Notes: generated by a model from the letters alone, not told the origin. Counted from the stretch's first letter, positions 35,265 through 43,751 are shown. The stretch: DNA of 64,000 nt from Gemmatimonadota bacterium (GCA_029863245.1 JAOTVV010000016.1:1-64000); one strand, 5' to 3'. Program-made: numbers and translations.

Positions 35265-35585
35265 ATGCCCAACGACCCAGTGCCGGAGCACCCACCCGTT
35301 CAGATCGAGCGACGCATGGCCGATCTGGTCGCGCGGTATCTCGAGCGGTGTCGAGCGGATGTCGCCGCCATGCGGTCGGCCCTGGACGGAGGTACCCTCG
35401 CGACCGTCCGCGGACTGGGCGACCGGCTGGCCGGGTCGGGTGCGGCTTACGGCTTCGGCGAGATATCTGCCCGAGGCTTTGCCATCGAGCGCGCCGCCCG
35501 CGATGCGGACCTGTTCGCCATCCGAGAGGCGGTCGAGGCCGTCGACCGCTACCTGGCCAGGGTGGTCGTCACCTATCGGGACTGA
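35265..35585 (+). CDS. Degenerate Hpt-like domain protein lacking the phospho-histidine (106 aa)
   Basis: A single four-helix Hpt-type domain: LVARYLERCRADVAAMRSAL, then LGDRLAGSGAAYGFGEISAR, then a helix FAIREAVEAVDRYL. In true Hpt proteins the second helix reads AHxLKGS; here the histidine position is Asp53 (GDRLAGSG), so phosphotransfer should not occur. ATG 35265 was chosen for domain fit; several upstream GTG/TTG codons are possible and no clear ribosome-binding site decides. Its position beside a response regulator, a kinase and a small GTPase suggests it may be a docking or inhibitory partner for a kinase or receiver. That is an inference. Confidence 0.65.
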   Translation: MPNDPVPEHPPVQIERRMADLVARYLERCRADVAAMRSALDGGTLATVRGLGDRLAGSGAAYGFGEISARGFAIERAARDADLFAIREAVEAVDRYLARVVVTYRD

Positions 35586-35710
35586 CTCGCCGCGTCGCGG
35601 GTGCTTCATCCTACACCGCCACAACTGACCTTCACCCCCAGCGCCCGAAGTGTATCTTCTCTGGGGTCTTCGTCTCGCTTCAGCTTTCTGAGGGAGATCG
35701 ATCGAGCCGC

Positions 35711-36286
35711 ATGACGAAGAAGTCGTCACGCCAGACCACGCGCGCACCACAGGACGGGTCGCGGGCCGGGGCCGACGCCCAGACCTCCGAGCACCTCGAG
35801 CAGGTCCGGGCCATTCTGTTCGGCGAGCAGTTTGCGGTCTTCGAAGGTCGCCTGGAACGGCTGGAGCAGCGGCTCATCGAAGAGCAGACGGCATTCCGTG
35901 ACGCGACGAATCGGCGGTTCGACGCGCTCACGGCTGAGATGGAGAAACACGTGACCGCCGTGCGGCGAACACTGGGCGATACGGAGGCGACGCACGCGGA
36001 GGCGCTGGCGCAGCTGACAGGCGAGCTCGATCGATCGGTCAACGGGATGGAGCAACAACTCGCGCAGGTTCGGGCGGATGCCGATAGGTTGGCGGTGGAG
36101 CACCGTGCACAGACTGCCGAACGCATCGACGCGCTCGCGGCGCAGCTCGGAGATCAGTCGAACGCCCTGTCGGCACTCGTCGAGCAGAAGCTCGAGGAGC
36201 TCCGTACACTCACGACCGATCGTGAGTCCCTCGCCGCGCTGTTCGAAGAGATGGCCTCCCGACTGAAGCGCAGCCCCTCCGGGTAG
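35711..36286 (+). CDS. Soluble coiled-coil protein next to the small GTPase (191 aa)
   Basis: After a basic, disordered N-terminus of about 25 residues the chain is nearly all heptad-repeat helix: FEGRLERLEQRLIEEQTAF, MEKHVTAVRRTLGDTEATH, LTGELDRSVNGMEQQLAQV. No signal peptide or membrane segment is present and the protein is charged. It is 41 bases before the small GTPase gene and is probably in the same transcript. It could be an effector, scaffold or dimerisation partner of the GTPase. No family was recognised. Confidence 0.7.
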   Translation: MTKKSSRQTTRAPQDGSRAGADAQTSEHLEQVRAILFGEQFAVFEGRLERLEQRLIEEQTAFRDATNRRFDALTAEMEKHVTAVRRTLGDTEATHAEALAQLTGELDRSVNGMEQQLAQVRADADRLAVEHRAQTAERIDALAAQLGDQSNALSALVEQKLEELRTLTTDRESLAALFEEMASRLKRSPSG

Positions 36287-36327
36287 CACACGTTCGAGGC
36301 CTTCGGAGCGTCGCGCGCGGTCCAGCC

Positions 36328-36828
36328 ATGATCCGCAAGAAGATCTGCATGCTCGGTGCCTTCGCGGCCGGTAAGACGAGCCTCGTGCAACGATTCGTCG
36401 CGGGGCTGTTCTCTGAGAAATACCACACGACGATCGGCGTGAAGATCGATCGGAGGGAGGTCGCGGTAGACGGCGGGACGGTCACCCTCCTCCTGTGGGA
36501 TCTCGCCGGCGAGGACGAGTTCCAGCGCGTTCGCATGTCCTACCTCCGTGGATCGGCTGGTTTGCTCTTCGTAGTGGACGGGACCCGCCTCGGTACGCTC
36601 GATCAGGTGAAGCTCTTGCGACGTGAAGCCTGCGACATCGTCGGCGACGTGCCGGTGGTCGTTGCCCTCAACAAATCCGACCTGGCCACCGAGTGGGAAC
36701 TCGATGCGGATGTTGGTGACCATCTCCGGGCCGAGGGCTGGATGGTGTTCGTGACCAGCGCCAAAAGCGGCGTGGGGGTCGCGGAGGCGTTCCAGTGGCT
36801 GGCGCATGCGGTGAGCGGCGGGACATGA
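36328..36828 (+). CDS. Bacterial Ras/Rab-like small GTPase (166 aa)
   Basis: A complete small-GTPase fold. G1 is GAFAAGKTS (residues 10-18), G2 is TTIG around residue 35, G3 is WDLAGEDEF (Asp58, Gly61), G4 is NKSDL and G5 is TSAKSG. The residue after DxAG, the Gln61 position of Ras, is Glu62, so intrinsic hydrolysis may be slow or follow another mechanism. There is no C-terminal prenylation motif. Its stop overlaps the start of the histidine kinase gene (ATGA), and a coiled-coil gene lies just upstream. It is probably a switch that feeds into, or is controlled by, the kinase. Genes of this type occur in other bacteria, but I know of no characterised function. Confidence 0.9.
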   Translation: MIRKKICMLGAFAAGKTSLVQRFVAGLFSEKYHTTIGVKIDRREVAVDGGTVTLLLWDLAGEDEFQRVRMSYLRGSAGLLFVVDGTRLGTLDQVKLLRREACDIVGDVPVVVALNKSDLATEWELDADVGDHLRAEGWMVFVTSAKSGVGVAEAFQWLAHAVSGGT

Positions 36829-38345
36829 GCACGTTTCCCCCAGCGGTCCTTGCGTTCTTGCAGGAGCAGCTCATCGACACGCAGGCGCCCGCCTTCCTGC
36901 TGCTCGCCGACGATGGCACCGTGGTGGACTGGGGTGGTGCCCTCGGCGCCTACGGCATCCATGATCTCGAGCGCGGGGTCGACGTCGCGGAGCGCGTGCC
37001 GCTGCTCCAGGGCCTTCTCCCACTTGGGGTCGCACGCGAAGGGGTCCCGCTCGTGGAGACCGATGCCGGTGCGGTGGCGGACGTCGATCTGTTCCGTGGC
37101 GCCGAGGGAACGTGGGTCGTGCTGCGCAACGTGACCCCCGCGGTCGAGCGGGAGCGGGCGCTGCAGCAAAGCCGGAATGCGATGCAACTCCTGGAACGGA
37201 GCATGGCCAAGCAGGAGGCCGCGAAGGGTGCCCCTGGCGGTTTGCTCCCCAATGCGCTTGCTGCACTCGGCATCGCCATCTTCGAGCCGCTCGGCACGGA
37301 CCGCTTCCGCCTGCTCGCAGCCCCGCCCCAGTGGCTCGGTGCGCTCTGGCCCGACATCACAAACGCTACCGACGAGTGCCCACTCCACGAGCACTCGCCA
37401 TTTTTGCGCGACTTCCTCGAGGAAGCTGATGGGTGCTGGCAAACCGGGAGCGGGTCGTGTCGTGCCGGGCCGTGGACCGAAGTAGACGCCTTGGGCCGCG
37501 ACTGGCACCTAGAAGCTGTTGCGCTCTCGGTGCAGGGTCGATCGCTGCTCGCGATCGTCGATGTTGGCCAGAGCCATCGCGAGAAGACGGCGTTGCTCCA
37601 GCGCGCACGCGAGCACGTGCTCGGCCACCAGCGGTTGCTCAAAGATCTCGAGAAGAAAGACGTGCTGCTGCACTGCATCGTGCATGACCTGCGGACGCCG
37701 ATGGTGTCGGCGCACGCGGCGCTCCAGTTGCTCGCGACCGAGACGCTCCCGTACGATGCCCGACGTGCAATCGTCGTTGGCCGCACGGAACTGGAGCGAC
37801 AGGACCTCTTGATCCGCTCGATCCTCGACGTGTTCGCGGCCGACCTCAACGAGTTGGAGAGCCGCGCCGATGCTGCGCCGGTTGATGTTGCCGACTGCGC
37901 GGCGGAGGTAGTCGACGCCTTCCGGCCCGCCTTTCAGCTGCGTGGCATCAACTTGGCTCTGGAGCGGACCGATGCCGAGCCACCAGGGGGGTGGGGCGTT
38001 GTCGCCGAACGCACACGGCTGGTGCGCGTACTGGCGAATCTGGTGGACAATGCGCTGCGCCACTCGCGCCGAGACACGACGGTAGCCGTCGGGCTCGCAG
38101 TGGACGGCGAGGGAGTCTTCGTCACGGTCGACGACGAGGGCCCCGGCGTACCGGCCGACCTCCAACCACGGCTGTTCGACCGCTTCTCGCACGGTGGGCC
38201 GGCCGGAAACATCGGACTCGGCTTGCACTTCTGCCGGGTCACGATCGAAGGGTGGGGTGGCCGCATCGGTCAGGAGAACCGCGCCGGGGGTGGGTCCCGT
38301 TTCTGGTTCCGACTCCCGCAGTCCTCCGGGCGCGCCGACGAATAG
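36825..38345 (+). CDS. Soluble sensor histidine kinase with PAS-like N-terminus (506 aa)
   Basis: The N-terminal 115 residues resemble a PAS domain (PAFLLLADDGTVVDWGGALG, EGTWVVLRNVTPAVERERAL), then a coiled linker and a second poorly defined sensor region to about 250. The DHp helix carries His287 in CIVHDLRTPM. The catalytic domain has an N box with Asn409 (LANLVDNALRHS), a G1 box VDDEGPGV and a G2 box GNIGLGLHFC. No transmembrane helix is present, so it senses a cytoplasmic cue or the GTPase itself. It is translationally coupled to the small GTPase gene. The orphan NtrC-type regulator at 33545 is the obvious candidate partner, but this is not proven. Confidence 0.9.
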   Translation: MSTFPPAVLAFLQEQLIDTQAPAFLLLADDGTVVDWGGALGAYGIHDLERGVDVAERVPLLQGLLPLGVAREGVPLVETDAGAVADVDLFRGAEGTWVVLRNVTPAVERERALQQSRNAMQLLERSMAKQEAAKGAPGGLLPNALAALGIAIFEPLGTDRFRLLAAPPQWLGALWPDITNATDECPLHEHSPFLRDFLEEADGCWQTGSGSCRAGPWTEVDALGRDWHLEAVALSVQGRSLLAIVDVGQSHREKTALLQRAREHVLGHQRLLKDLEKKDVLLHCIVHDLRTPMVSAHAALQLLATETLPYDARRAIVVGRTELERQDLLIRSILDVFAADLNELESRADAAPVDVADCAAEVVDAFRPAFQLRGINLALERTDAEPPGGWGVVAERTRLVRVLANLVDNALRHSRRDTTVAVGLAVDGEGVFVTVDDEGPGVPADLQPRLFDRFSHGGPAGNIGLGLHFCRVTIEGWGGRIGQENRAGGGSRFWFRLPQSSGRADE

Positions 38346-38369
38346 TCGGTGCGCCGCTCGCTCCCGAGC

Positions 38370-38406
38370 TGGAACGGCCGTCCACGATCGGGACGGCTCC
38401 GTTCCA
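38370..38406 (+). terminator. Long hairpin after the kinase gene
   Basis: Outer arms TGGAACGG/CCGTTCCA and inner arms GCCGTCC/GGACGGC form a nested stem 25 bases after the kinase stop. No T-run follows. It probably ends the coiled-coil-GTPase-kinase transcript. Confidence 0.5.
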
Positions 38407-38556
38407 AATCGGGCCTTCGCAACGCGGGGGCTTGGTGTTGGTCGAGTGAGGGAAATCGTTGGCGTCCTGCAACTTGGACAGATTCCTCGCGCTGGCATGA
38501 ACCTTCCGTTGGGGCGTAGCGGTATCGACGGACCGAACTTGCGAAAGGATAGACCG

Positions 38557-38964
38557 ATGAGTTACAAGATTCAGGACATTGAGGGCATCGGACCCTCGTA
38601 CGCCCAAAAGCTGGCGGTGGCCAAGGTCAGGACGACCAACGACTTGCTCAAGTACTGCTGTGACGCCAAAGGTCGCATGAGCGTGGGTGCCAAGACCGGC
38701 GTCGGTGAGGCGCAGCTGCTCAAGTGGGCGAACATGGCCGATCTGATGCGCATCTCGGGCGTCGGCTCGGAGTTCTCCGAGCTGCTGGAGGCCGCCGGGG
38801 TCGACACGGTCAAGGAACTGCGGAATCGCAACGCCGAGAACCTCGCGATCAAGATGAAAGAGGTCAATCGCGCTCGGCGGCTCACGCGTACCACTCCGAG
38901 TGCGAAGAGCGTGCAGAAGTGGATCACGCAGGCGGGGAAGCTCGCTCCCGTCATCACTCACTAA
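38557..38964 (+). CDS. DUF4332 helix-hairpin-helix protein (135 aa)
   Basis: AAAGGA lies 8 bases before ATG 38557. Two helix-hairpin-helix motifs are visible: IEGIGPSYAQKLAVAKVRT at the N-terminus and ISGVGSEFSELLEAAGVDT near residues 68-86. A basic C-terminal segment follows (EVNRARRLTRTTPSAKSVQK). DUF4332 proteins of this length are widespread small cytoplasmic proteins, related to nucleic-acid-binding HhH folds but of unknown function. The dodecin gene follows 20 bases downstream, so the two are probably co-expressed. Confidence 0.85.
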   Translation: MSYKIQDIEGIGPSYAQKLAVAKVRTTNDLLKYCCDAKGRMSVGAKTGVGEAQLLKWANMADLMRISGVGSEFSELLEAAGVDTVKELRNRNAENLAIKMKEVNRARRLTRTTPSAKSVQKWITQAGKLAPVITH

Positions 38965-38984
38965 TTACTGGGGAGTAGACGACT

Positions 38985-39188
38985 ATGAGCATCGCCAAAG
39001 TAACCGAGATCAGCGCCACATCGTCCAAGAGCTTCGATGACGCCGTCGCCGAGGGGATCAAGCGCGCGGCGAAGACCCTGAAGAACATCGAGGGTGCGTG
39101 GGTCCAGACCATGAAAGTGGATGTCGCAAACAACAAGGTGACCCAATATCGCGTCAACATGAAGGTCACGTTCGTGCTCGACGCCTGA
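38985..39188 (+). CDS. Dodecin flavin-storage protein (67 aa)
   Basis: Dodecins form hollow dodecamers that bind flavins and buffer or protect them. The full-length 67-residue protein fits the family (KVTEISATSSKSFDDAVAEG, then IEGAWVQTMKVDV). The aromatic flavin-stacking Trp39 and the nearby Gln54 are in the expected places. GGGGAG precedes ATG 38985. It is transcribed with the DUF4332 gene and followed by a classical terminator. Confidence 0.95.
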   Translation: MSIAKVTEISATSSKSFDDAVAEGIKRAAKTLKNIEGAWVQTMKVDVANNKVTQYRVNMKVTFVLDA

Positions 39189-39511
39189 TCGCGGGTGACT
39201 CAGCGAGTGAAACGCAAAACGGCCGGCGGATCCGCCGGCCGTTTGTCGTTGGCCCGCGCGACGGTGTGCTTCGGATCATGTTACCCGGGCCACTGCCGAT
39301 GTAGGATTTCGCTTGGCGCTGAGCTGACCACGGTGGCGGACTGGCCGTCCCAAGCAGAGGACATGGCCGTGCTGAGCGATGTTGCCCCGGGAGCGGCAAC
39401 TGCGCAGTTTGACAGGGGTTGGCGCGCCAGGGGCTTGTCGGTCCCGCTCTTGCTCATCCATTCCGGTGCGCGTCGTCCCGGCAACGAACCCGGTGATCAG
39501 GAGGTAGTGTG
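39189..39511. other. 323-bp intergenic stretch with the dodecin terminator
   Basis: It holds the terminator at 39217-39244 and a weak GTTGCC/GGCAAC inverted repeat at 39381-39400. A 105-codon frame at 39195 runs through the terminator and has no coding character, so no gene is called. TTTGACA at about 39409 may be a -35 box but no matching -10 was found. Confidence 0.5.
39217..39244 (+). terminator. Rho-independent terminator after dodecin
   Basis: AAACGGCCGGCG-GATC-CGCCGGCCGTTT is a perfect 12-bp stem with a 4-base loop, then TTTGTCGTT. It closes the DUF4332-dodecin operon 28 bases after the stop. Confidence 0.85.
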
Positions 39512-40192
39512 ATGACGAGGTCGAATCGCGAAGCCAACCGCACCATGCGCGCCGGTGTCGTGTCGCTCGCCAGGACACGAACGCTGCTCCCCCTGTGGGT
39601 CGCGGCTGGTGCCTGGCTGCTCGCCGCGTGTGGTGGATCGAGGGTGTTGGTGCCGCCTCGCGTGGATCTCTCACCGTATTATCGAGTCGGGTTGGTGACC
39701 TTCACGATCGAAAACGCCAAGGGATCGCTCAACGTGCTCGCCACCGAGCGGTTCTTGGGCGAGGTCCTGGGGGGGCAGCAGGGAATCGAGGTCCTCGAGC
39801 TCGGAGAGGCAGAGCGCGTGCTCAATGATGTGGGCGAGACGCGCCTCGACGCGAGGGCCGCCCGGGCGATCGGTCAGGAGCACGGCGTCCCCGCGGTGTT
39901 CTTCGGCCACCTCAAGGTGTCCGACGTCAAACCGCGCGCGGTGCTCGCCGGATTTCCTCACGTAGAGGCCAGGGTCAGCGTCGAACTCAGCGTGCGGCTC
40001 ATCTCGTCCGAGTCGGGTGGTACCCTGTGGACGAGCTCGGGCAAGGCGAGCGACGTGGTCGGTGAGGTTGGGATCACCGGCGGCGACGTCTTCTTCTCCG
40101 CCGAGCATCCGGAAGAGGCCTACGGCCGTCTGGTAGATGCGCTGGTGTTCGAGGTAACCCACGATCTCAGGCCACGATGGGTGAAACGGTGA
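39512..40192 (+). CDS. Lipoprotein, CsgG/FlgO-like fold (226 aa)
   Basis: AGGAGG lies 7 bases before ATG 39512. A long basic N-region leads to a lipobox LLAACGG (Cys40). The mature domain begins YYRVGLVTFTIENAKGSLN and continues with an alternating strand-helix pattern including EVLELGEAERVL and an AIGQEHGVPAVFFGHLKV segment, as in CsgG/LpoB/FlgO-like lipoproteins of the outer membrane. These usually assemble or activate secretion or cell-wall machines; no partner is adjacent, so the role is open. The fold call is moderate. Confidence 0.7.
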   Translation: MTRSNREANRTMRAGVVSLARTRTLLPLWVAAGAWLLAACGGSRVLVPPRVDLSPYYRVGLVTFTIENAKGSLNVLATERFLGEVLGGQQGIEVLELGEAERVLNDVGETRLDARAARAIGQEHGVPAVFFGHLKVSDVKPRAVLAGFPHVEARVSVELSVRLISSESGGTLWTSSGKASDVVGEVGITGGDVFFSAEHPEEAYGRLVDALVFEVTHDLRPRWVKR

Positions 40193-40340
40193 TCTAGATC
40201 ACTCGATGGTGCAAATTCGTGTCGGATTCGGTCTTCCGCTTCCGGCGCGAACGTGTCAGAATATTCAGTGACGTGTGCCATATCGGTGGCGCACCATCGC
40301 GCCGAGTATTCCAGGAAGACAAACCCTCCAACCCACGCAC

Positions 40341-40772
40341 ATGAAGACGAAGACGACACGGTTGCAGGCCCGATCCGGCGCTCCGCCGTTTCCCTCACAG
40401 GAAATCAAGGCGAAGGCGTGGGCGCGCGTGTATCCCGCCATCCGTCCGCCCCATTCGCGGAACCTGCGGCACGGGGCCTGGTACGCGATTGTGCAGGACG
40501 AGTCCGACCGCGTGACGCTTCGTCTCGGCCCGTCGACGGCCACCGTGCCCAAGCGGGTGCTCGAGATCCGCTCCGACCGACCGAACCGCTTCACCGTCAT
40601 CCATCGTGTGGGGTCCGAGCTGGTGAATCGTCGCGATTCACACGGCCTCGGGAGGTTCTACGCGGTCTGCCCTCTCTGCGCCTGGCGCTTCCAGCTCATT
40701 GGTCGCCCCGAGCGCCGTCTCTGTCCCAAGTGCGCCCACGAGGGTGAGGTTGCCTGGTGGGAGACGGTGTGA
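40341..40772 (+). CDS. Zinc-ribbon protein of unknown function (143 aa)
   Basis: The first 95 residues form a small beta-rich domain (HGAWYAIVQDESDRVTLRLG, VPKRVLEIRSDRPNRFTVIH). The C-terminus is a zinc ribbon with CPLC and CPKC separated by about 17 residues. The ribosome-binding site upstream of ATG 40341 is weak; family extent favours this start over the longer frame at 40275. It ends shortly before a strong terminator. No family was recognised. Confidence 0.7.
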   Translation: MKTKTTRLQARSGAPPFPSQEIKAKAWARVYPAIRPPHSRNLRHGAWYAIVQDESDRVTLRLGPSTATVPKRVLEIRSDRPNRFTVIHRVGSELVNRRDSHGLGRFYAVCPLCAWRFQLIGRPERRLCPKCAHEGEVAWWETV

Positions 40773-40796
40773 GTCAGGTCTGATTGACCAGCCACG

Positions 40797-40830
40797 ACGG
40801 GGGTGCCATCGCGCCCCCGTTTCTTTTCTT
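40797..40830 (+). terminator. Rho-independent terminator after the zinc-ribbon gene
   Basis: A 9-bp stem (ACGGGGGTG paired with CGCCCCCGT, one G-T wobble) with a 6-nt loop, followed by TTCTTTTCTT. A classical layout 24 bases after the stop at 40772. Confidence 0.85.
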
Positions 40831-40855
40831 GGTACGCTCGGGTCGGCATCTGGGG

Positions 40856-42421
40856 TCAGCGGCGGCCGGCCGGTCTGAGCAGCAGATCCTGGAAATCGAA
40901 GCTGAAGTCGGTGGCGGGCGAGACGGCGCGCATCTTCACGCGGTCGATGCCTCCGTTCGGCTCGAGCTGAAATGTGACAAACGCGTCGGCCCTGAGCTCG
41001 CGGTCGTACCACCGTGCGACAAACGTATCGTACTGCCAGTGCTCGAGCGTACCCGTCAGCTTGGGCGTACGCGAGAACCGGATGGTGAGGTGCTCGTCTT
41101 CGAGCGCGATCTCCACGTCCCCATACCACGCGTCCGTGTACGTCCCGGCATACCGGGACAGCGGCAGCGCCGGACGGGAGGAGCTGTCGCGCTGCGCGGC
41201 ACTGCGCTGCTCGGCGGATGCCATCAGCCACTCGGCGCGCGTCGTGACGGCACGGTACGCGGCCAGCCAGTCGTGCGTGGCCCCAAGGTAGTGATCCAAA
41301 ACCCGATAGGAGATCGCACCAAACGCGGCGCCGGATTCCTGATTGGTGAGCACGGCCACGCCGAGTCGCAGGTCGGGGATCATCGCCACCTTGGACACGT
41401 ATCCCGGTAACCCGCCCGTGTGTGAGACGAGCTTCCGTCCGCGATAGTCGTTGACCTGAAACCCCAAGGCATATCCGAGAAAGTTGGCCCGTAGGGGCGC
41501 CAGCTCCGGGGCCGGGGTCCCGATCGGAATGGGGGTAACCATCGACCAGAGCTCTGCCGTGGTGGTCGGGGTGAACAGCCGCGTGCCGTCGGCGAGGCGT
41601 CCCGAGTCCAGCTGGACGATCATCCACTTCGCCATGTCGGTGGCATTCGAGTTGATGCCACCCGCGGGATTGGTGTTGTCGCTCAGGAACGGCGCAATGG
41701 GACGGACGGTACCGTCCACGCGAGCGTGCGTCGCCGCCGCGTTCCCCACGATCCCGGCCGACGAGTGCGTCACGTTGCTCTTGGTCATGCCGACGGGGGC
41801 CAGGATGCGTTCGGAAACGAAGTCTTCCCATGATTGCCCGCTCAGCGCCTCGATCAGCTCGCCTGCGATGAGGTAGAGCACGTTGTCGTAGGCGTAGGCG
41901 CTGCGGAAGCTCGTGGCGAGCGAGAGGTACCTGATCCGCCTGGCAATCTCCGCGCGGCCGTAATCCGATTCCGGCCACCACAAGAGGTCGCCGGCGCCGA
42001 GCCCCAACCCGCTTCGGTGCACCAGGAGATCGCGCACCGTGAGCTCGCGGGTGACATACGGGTCCGAGAGCTGGAACCAGGGCAGGTACTGCACGACCGG
42101 CGCATCCCAATCGAGAACGCCCTCCTCAACCAGCAGTCCGAGTGCCGTGGCCGTAAAGGCCTTCGTGTTGGACGCGATGCCGAACAGCGTCTCGGCATCG
42201 ACCGGTGTGCGTTCGCCAAGTTTCCTGACGCCGTACCCCTTCGCGAGAACGACTTGGCCATCCTTGACGATGGCAACGGCGACCCCGGGCACCTCGAACG
42301 CCTCCATGACGGGTGCCACATAGCGATCGAAGTCCGGCGGTGCCGCGGTCCGCTGCTGCGCGGTCACGGTGGATGCTAGCAGGGTCAGGGAGAGTGCGGT
42401 CACGATCATTGCGTGCTTCAT
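40856..42421 (-). CDS. Serine beta-lactamase-like hydrolase, secreted (521 aa)
   Basis: A penicillin-binding/class-C-like serine hydrolase. SxxK is SNTK in FGIASNTKAFTA, the YxN motif is YDN in AYDNVLYLIAGE, and the third box is HTGG in LVSHTGGLPGY. A signal peptide ends near STVTAQQ. The C-terminal 110 residues form a small beta domain (YAGTYTDAWYGDVEIALEDE) of the kind seen in esterase/peptidase members. It is probably an esterase, D-aminopeptidase or peptidoglycan hydrolase rather than a resistance enzyme. ATG 42421 was chosen because it gives the signal peptide; it is only 19 bases after the MgtC-like gene, so the two form an operon. Confidence 0.88.
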   Translation of the reverse strand: MKHAMIVTALSLTLLASTVTAQQRTAAPPDFDRYVAPVMEAFEVPGVAVAIVKDGQVVLAKGYGVRKLGERTPVDAETLFGIASNTKAFTATALGLLVEEGVLDWDAPVVQYLPWFQLSDPYVTRELTVRDLLVHRSGLGLGAGDLLWWPESDYGRAEIARRIRYLSLATSFRSAYAYDNVLYLIAGELIEALSGQSWEDFVSERILAPVGMTKSNVTHSSAGIVGNAAATHARVDGTVRPIAPFLSDNTNPAGGINSNATDMAKWMIVQLDSGRLADGTRLFTPTTTAELWSMVTPIPIGTPAPELAPLRANFLGYALGFQVNDYRGRKLVSHTGGLPGYVSKVAMIPDLRLGVAVLTNQESGAAFGAISYRVLDHYLGATHDWLAAYRAVTTRAEWLMASAEQRSAAQRDSSSRPALPLSRYAGTYTDAWYGDVEIALEDEHLTIRFSRTPKLTGTLEHWQYDTFVARWYDRELRADAFVTFQLEPNGGIDRVKMRAVSPATDFSFDFQDLLLRPAGRR

Positions 42422-42440
42422 GGGTCTCTCTCGTTGGTGG

Positions 42441-43685
42441 TCAGCCGGGCCAGAACAGGAGCAGCAGAACGCCGACGCCAAGGGTGACGCCAAATCCGAA
42501 AGCAATGCGGCCCAACAGGCGTCGCTGGCCGAGGGCCGCGACGACGCCGCCTTTGAACACGATGTTGGCCATGGCGCCCACGAGGATGAGGCGCCACCCA
42601 GTGGTCGCCTCCAGCTGGTCGGACCGGATGAGCTGAGCCGTGGACAACGTGATCGCATCCATATCGGTGAGCCCGGACAGGCCGGCCACGGCAAACATTC
42701 CCGCCTGGCCGAAGTTGGCCTTCGCCACAGCCACCCCCAGGAGGACGGCCGCATAGAGGAGACCGAACGCAATCGCTGCCCCAAGCTCGGACGGCGGTTC
42801 ACGCTCTTCGGGCGCGTGGGAGAGGATTTCCCTCGAGGACCGATAGAGGATGGCGCTCACGGCGATCATGCTCGCCATCATGATCGCGATGGGCGGAGCT
42901 GCCGCCGGTAAGAGCGATGGGGCCACCAGCCCGATCTCCACCAGCACGCGCACGAAGACGATGGTCGACGCGATCATGATGACCACCGCGGCCGACGCGG
43001 CCACGGGCGGTGCCGAGCGGCTGCGGCGCGACAGGCTCACCGTCGTCGCCGTGCTCGAGATGAGCCCGCCCATGACCCCGGCCACGAGCGTGCCCGACCG
43101 CGAGCCGAAAAGCTTGAACGCCACGTACGCGCCCATGCTGATTCCCACGATCAGCACCACCATGAGCCAGATGTTGAACGGGTTGAGGACGCCGTACGGG
43201 CCGAAGGTCCTGTTGGGCAATAAGGGGAGAATGACGAGGGCAATGAGGCTCAGGCGGAAGATGGCCTTGGCGTCTGCCTCGCCAATACGGTCGACCACGT
43301 CGTGGAGCGGCCGTTTCCAATGGAGCAAGACCGCCACGCCGCCGCCGGTCACGACGACGGCGGTGGTGTACCCGGCGGCGAGTGCGACACCGAGGACGTA
43401 CATGACCAGGATCGCCATTTCGGTGGTGAGGCCAGGATCCCCTTCACCGCGCTGGATCCTGGCGGCGTTCCCCACAACGATCAACAACGCGACCGCGAGC
43501 AGTCCGGTGGGAAAGATCCATGGACCGAAGGTGACGGCGAGCGTTCCGCACAGGACGCCGAGGATCGCGATCATCGGGAAGGTGCGAATCCCGGCCAAGC
43601 GGCTGTCTACCCACTCCCGCTGCAAGCCCACGAGGAGCCCGATGCCCAGCGCGATGCCGAGGTCCTTGAACAGCTCCAAGTCCAC
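42441..43685 (-). CDS. MgtC/SapB-family membrane protein with DUF4010 domain (414 aa)
   Basis: About ten hydrophobic helices. The N-terminal third is MgtC/SapB-like (LFKDLGIALGIGLLVGLQRE, AGIRTFPMIAILG) and the C-terminal part is DUF4010 (GVMGGLISSTATTVSLSRRS, DAITLSTAQLIRS). MgtC relatives affect magnesium homeostasis and membrane energetics; DUF4010 fusions are often annotated as transporters of unknown substrate. It is the first gene of an operon with the serine hydrolase. An inverted repeat (CCCTAACG/CGTTAGGG) lies 30-66 bases upstream. Confidence 0.85.
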   Translation of the reverse strand: MDLELFKDLGIALGIGLLVGLQREWVDSRLAGIRTFPMIAILGVLCGTLAVTFGPWIFPTGLLAVALLIVVGNAARIQRGEGDPGLTTEMAILVMYVLGVALAAGYTTAVVVTGGGVAVLLHWKRPLHDVVDRIGEADAKAIFRLSLIALVILPLLPNRTFGPYGVLNPFNIWLMVVLIVGISMGAYVAFKLFGSRSGTLVAGVMGGLISSTATTVSLSRRSRSAPPVAASAAVVIMIASTIVFVRVLVEIGLVAPSLLPAAAPPIAIMMASMIAVSAILYRSSREILSHAPEEREPPSELGAAIAFGLLYAAVLLGVAVAKANFGQAGMFAVAGLSGLTDMDAITLSTAQLIRSDQLEATTGWRLILVGAMANIVFKGGVVAALGQRRLLGRIAFGFGVTLGVGVLLLLFWPG

Positions 43686-43714
43686 GTCCCCTCCGTCGAC
43701 AGCGTGCGATCGCG

Positions 43715-43751
43715 CCCTAACGATACGCCGTGGCGGGGCCGGACGTTAGGG
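43715..43751. promoter_or_regulatory. Inverted repeat in the divergent MgtC-like / S46 promoter region
   Basis: CCCTAACG and CGTTAGGG, perfect 8-bp arms with a 21-bp spacer, lie between two divergent genes. The position is typical of an operator; no regulator is adjacent. Confidence 0.35.

Noticed and set aside
39195..39511. 105-codon frame after dodecin
   Set aside because: Reads through a perfect terminator and shows no domain or signal.
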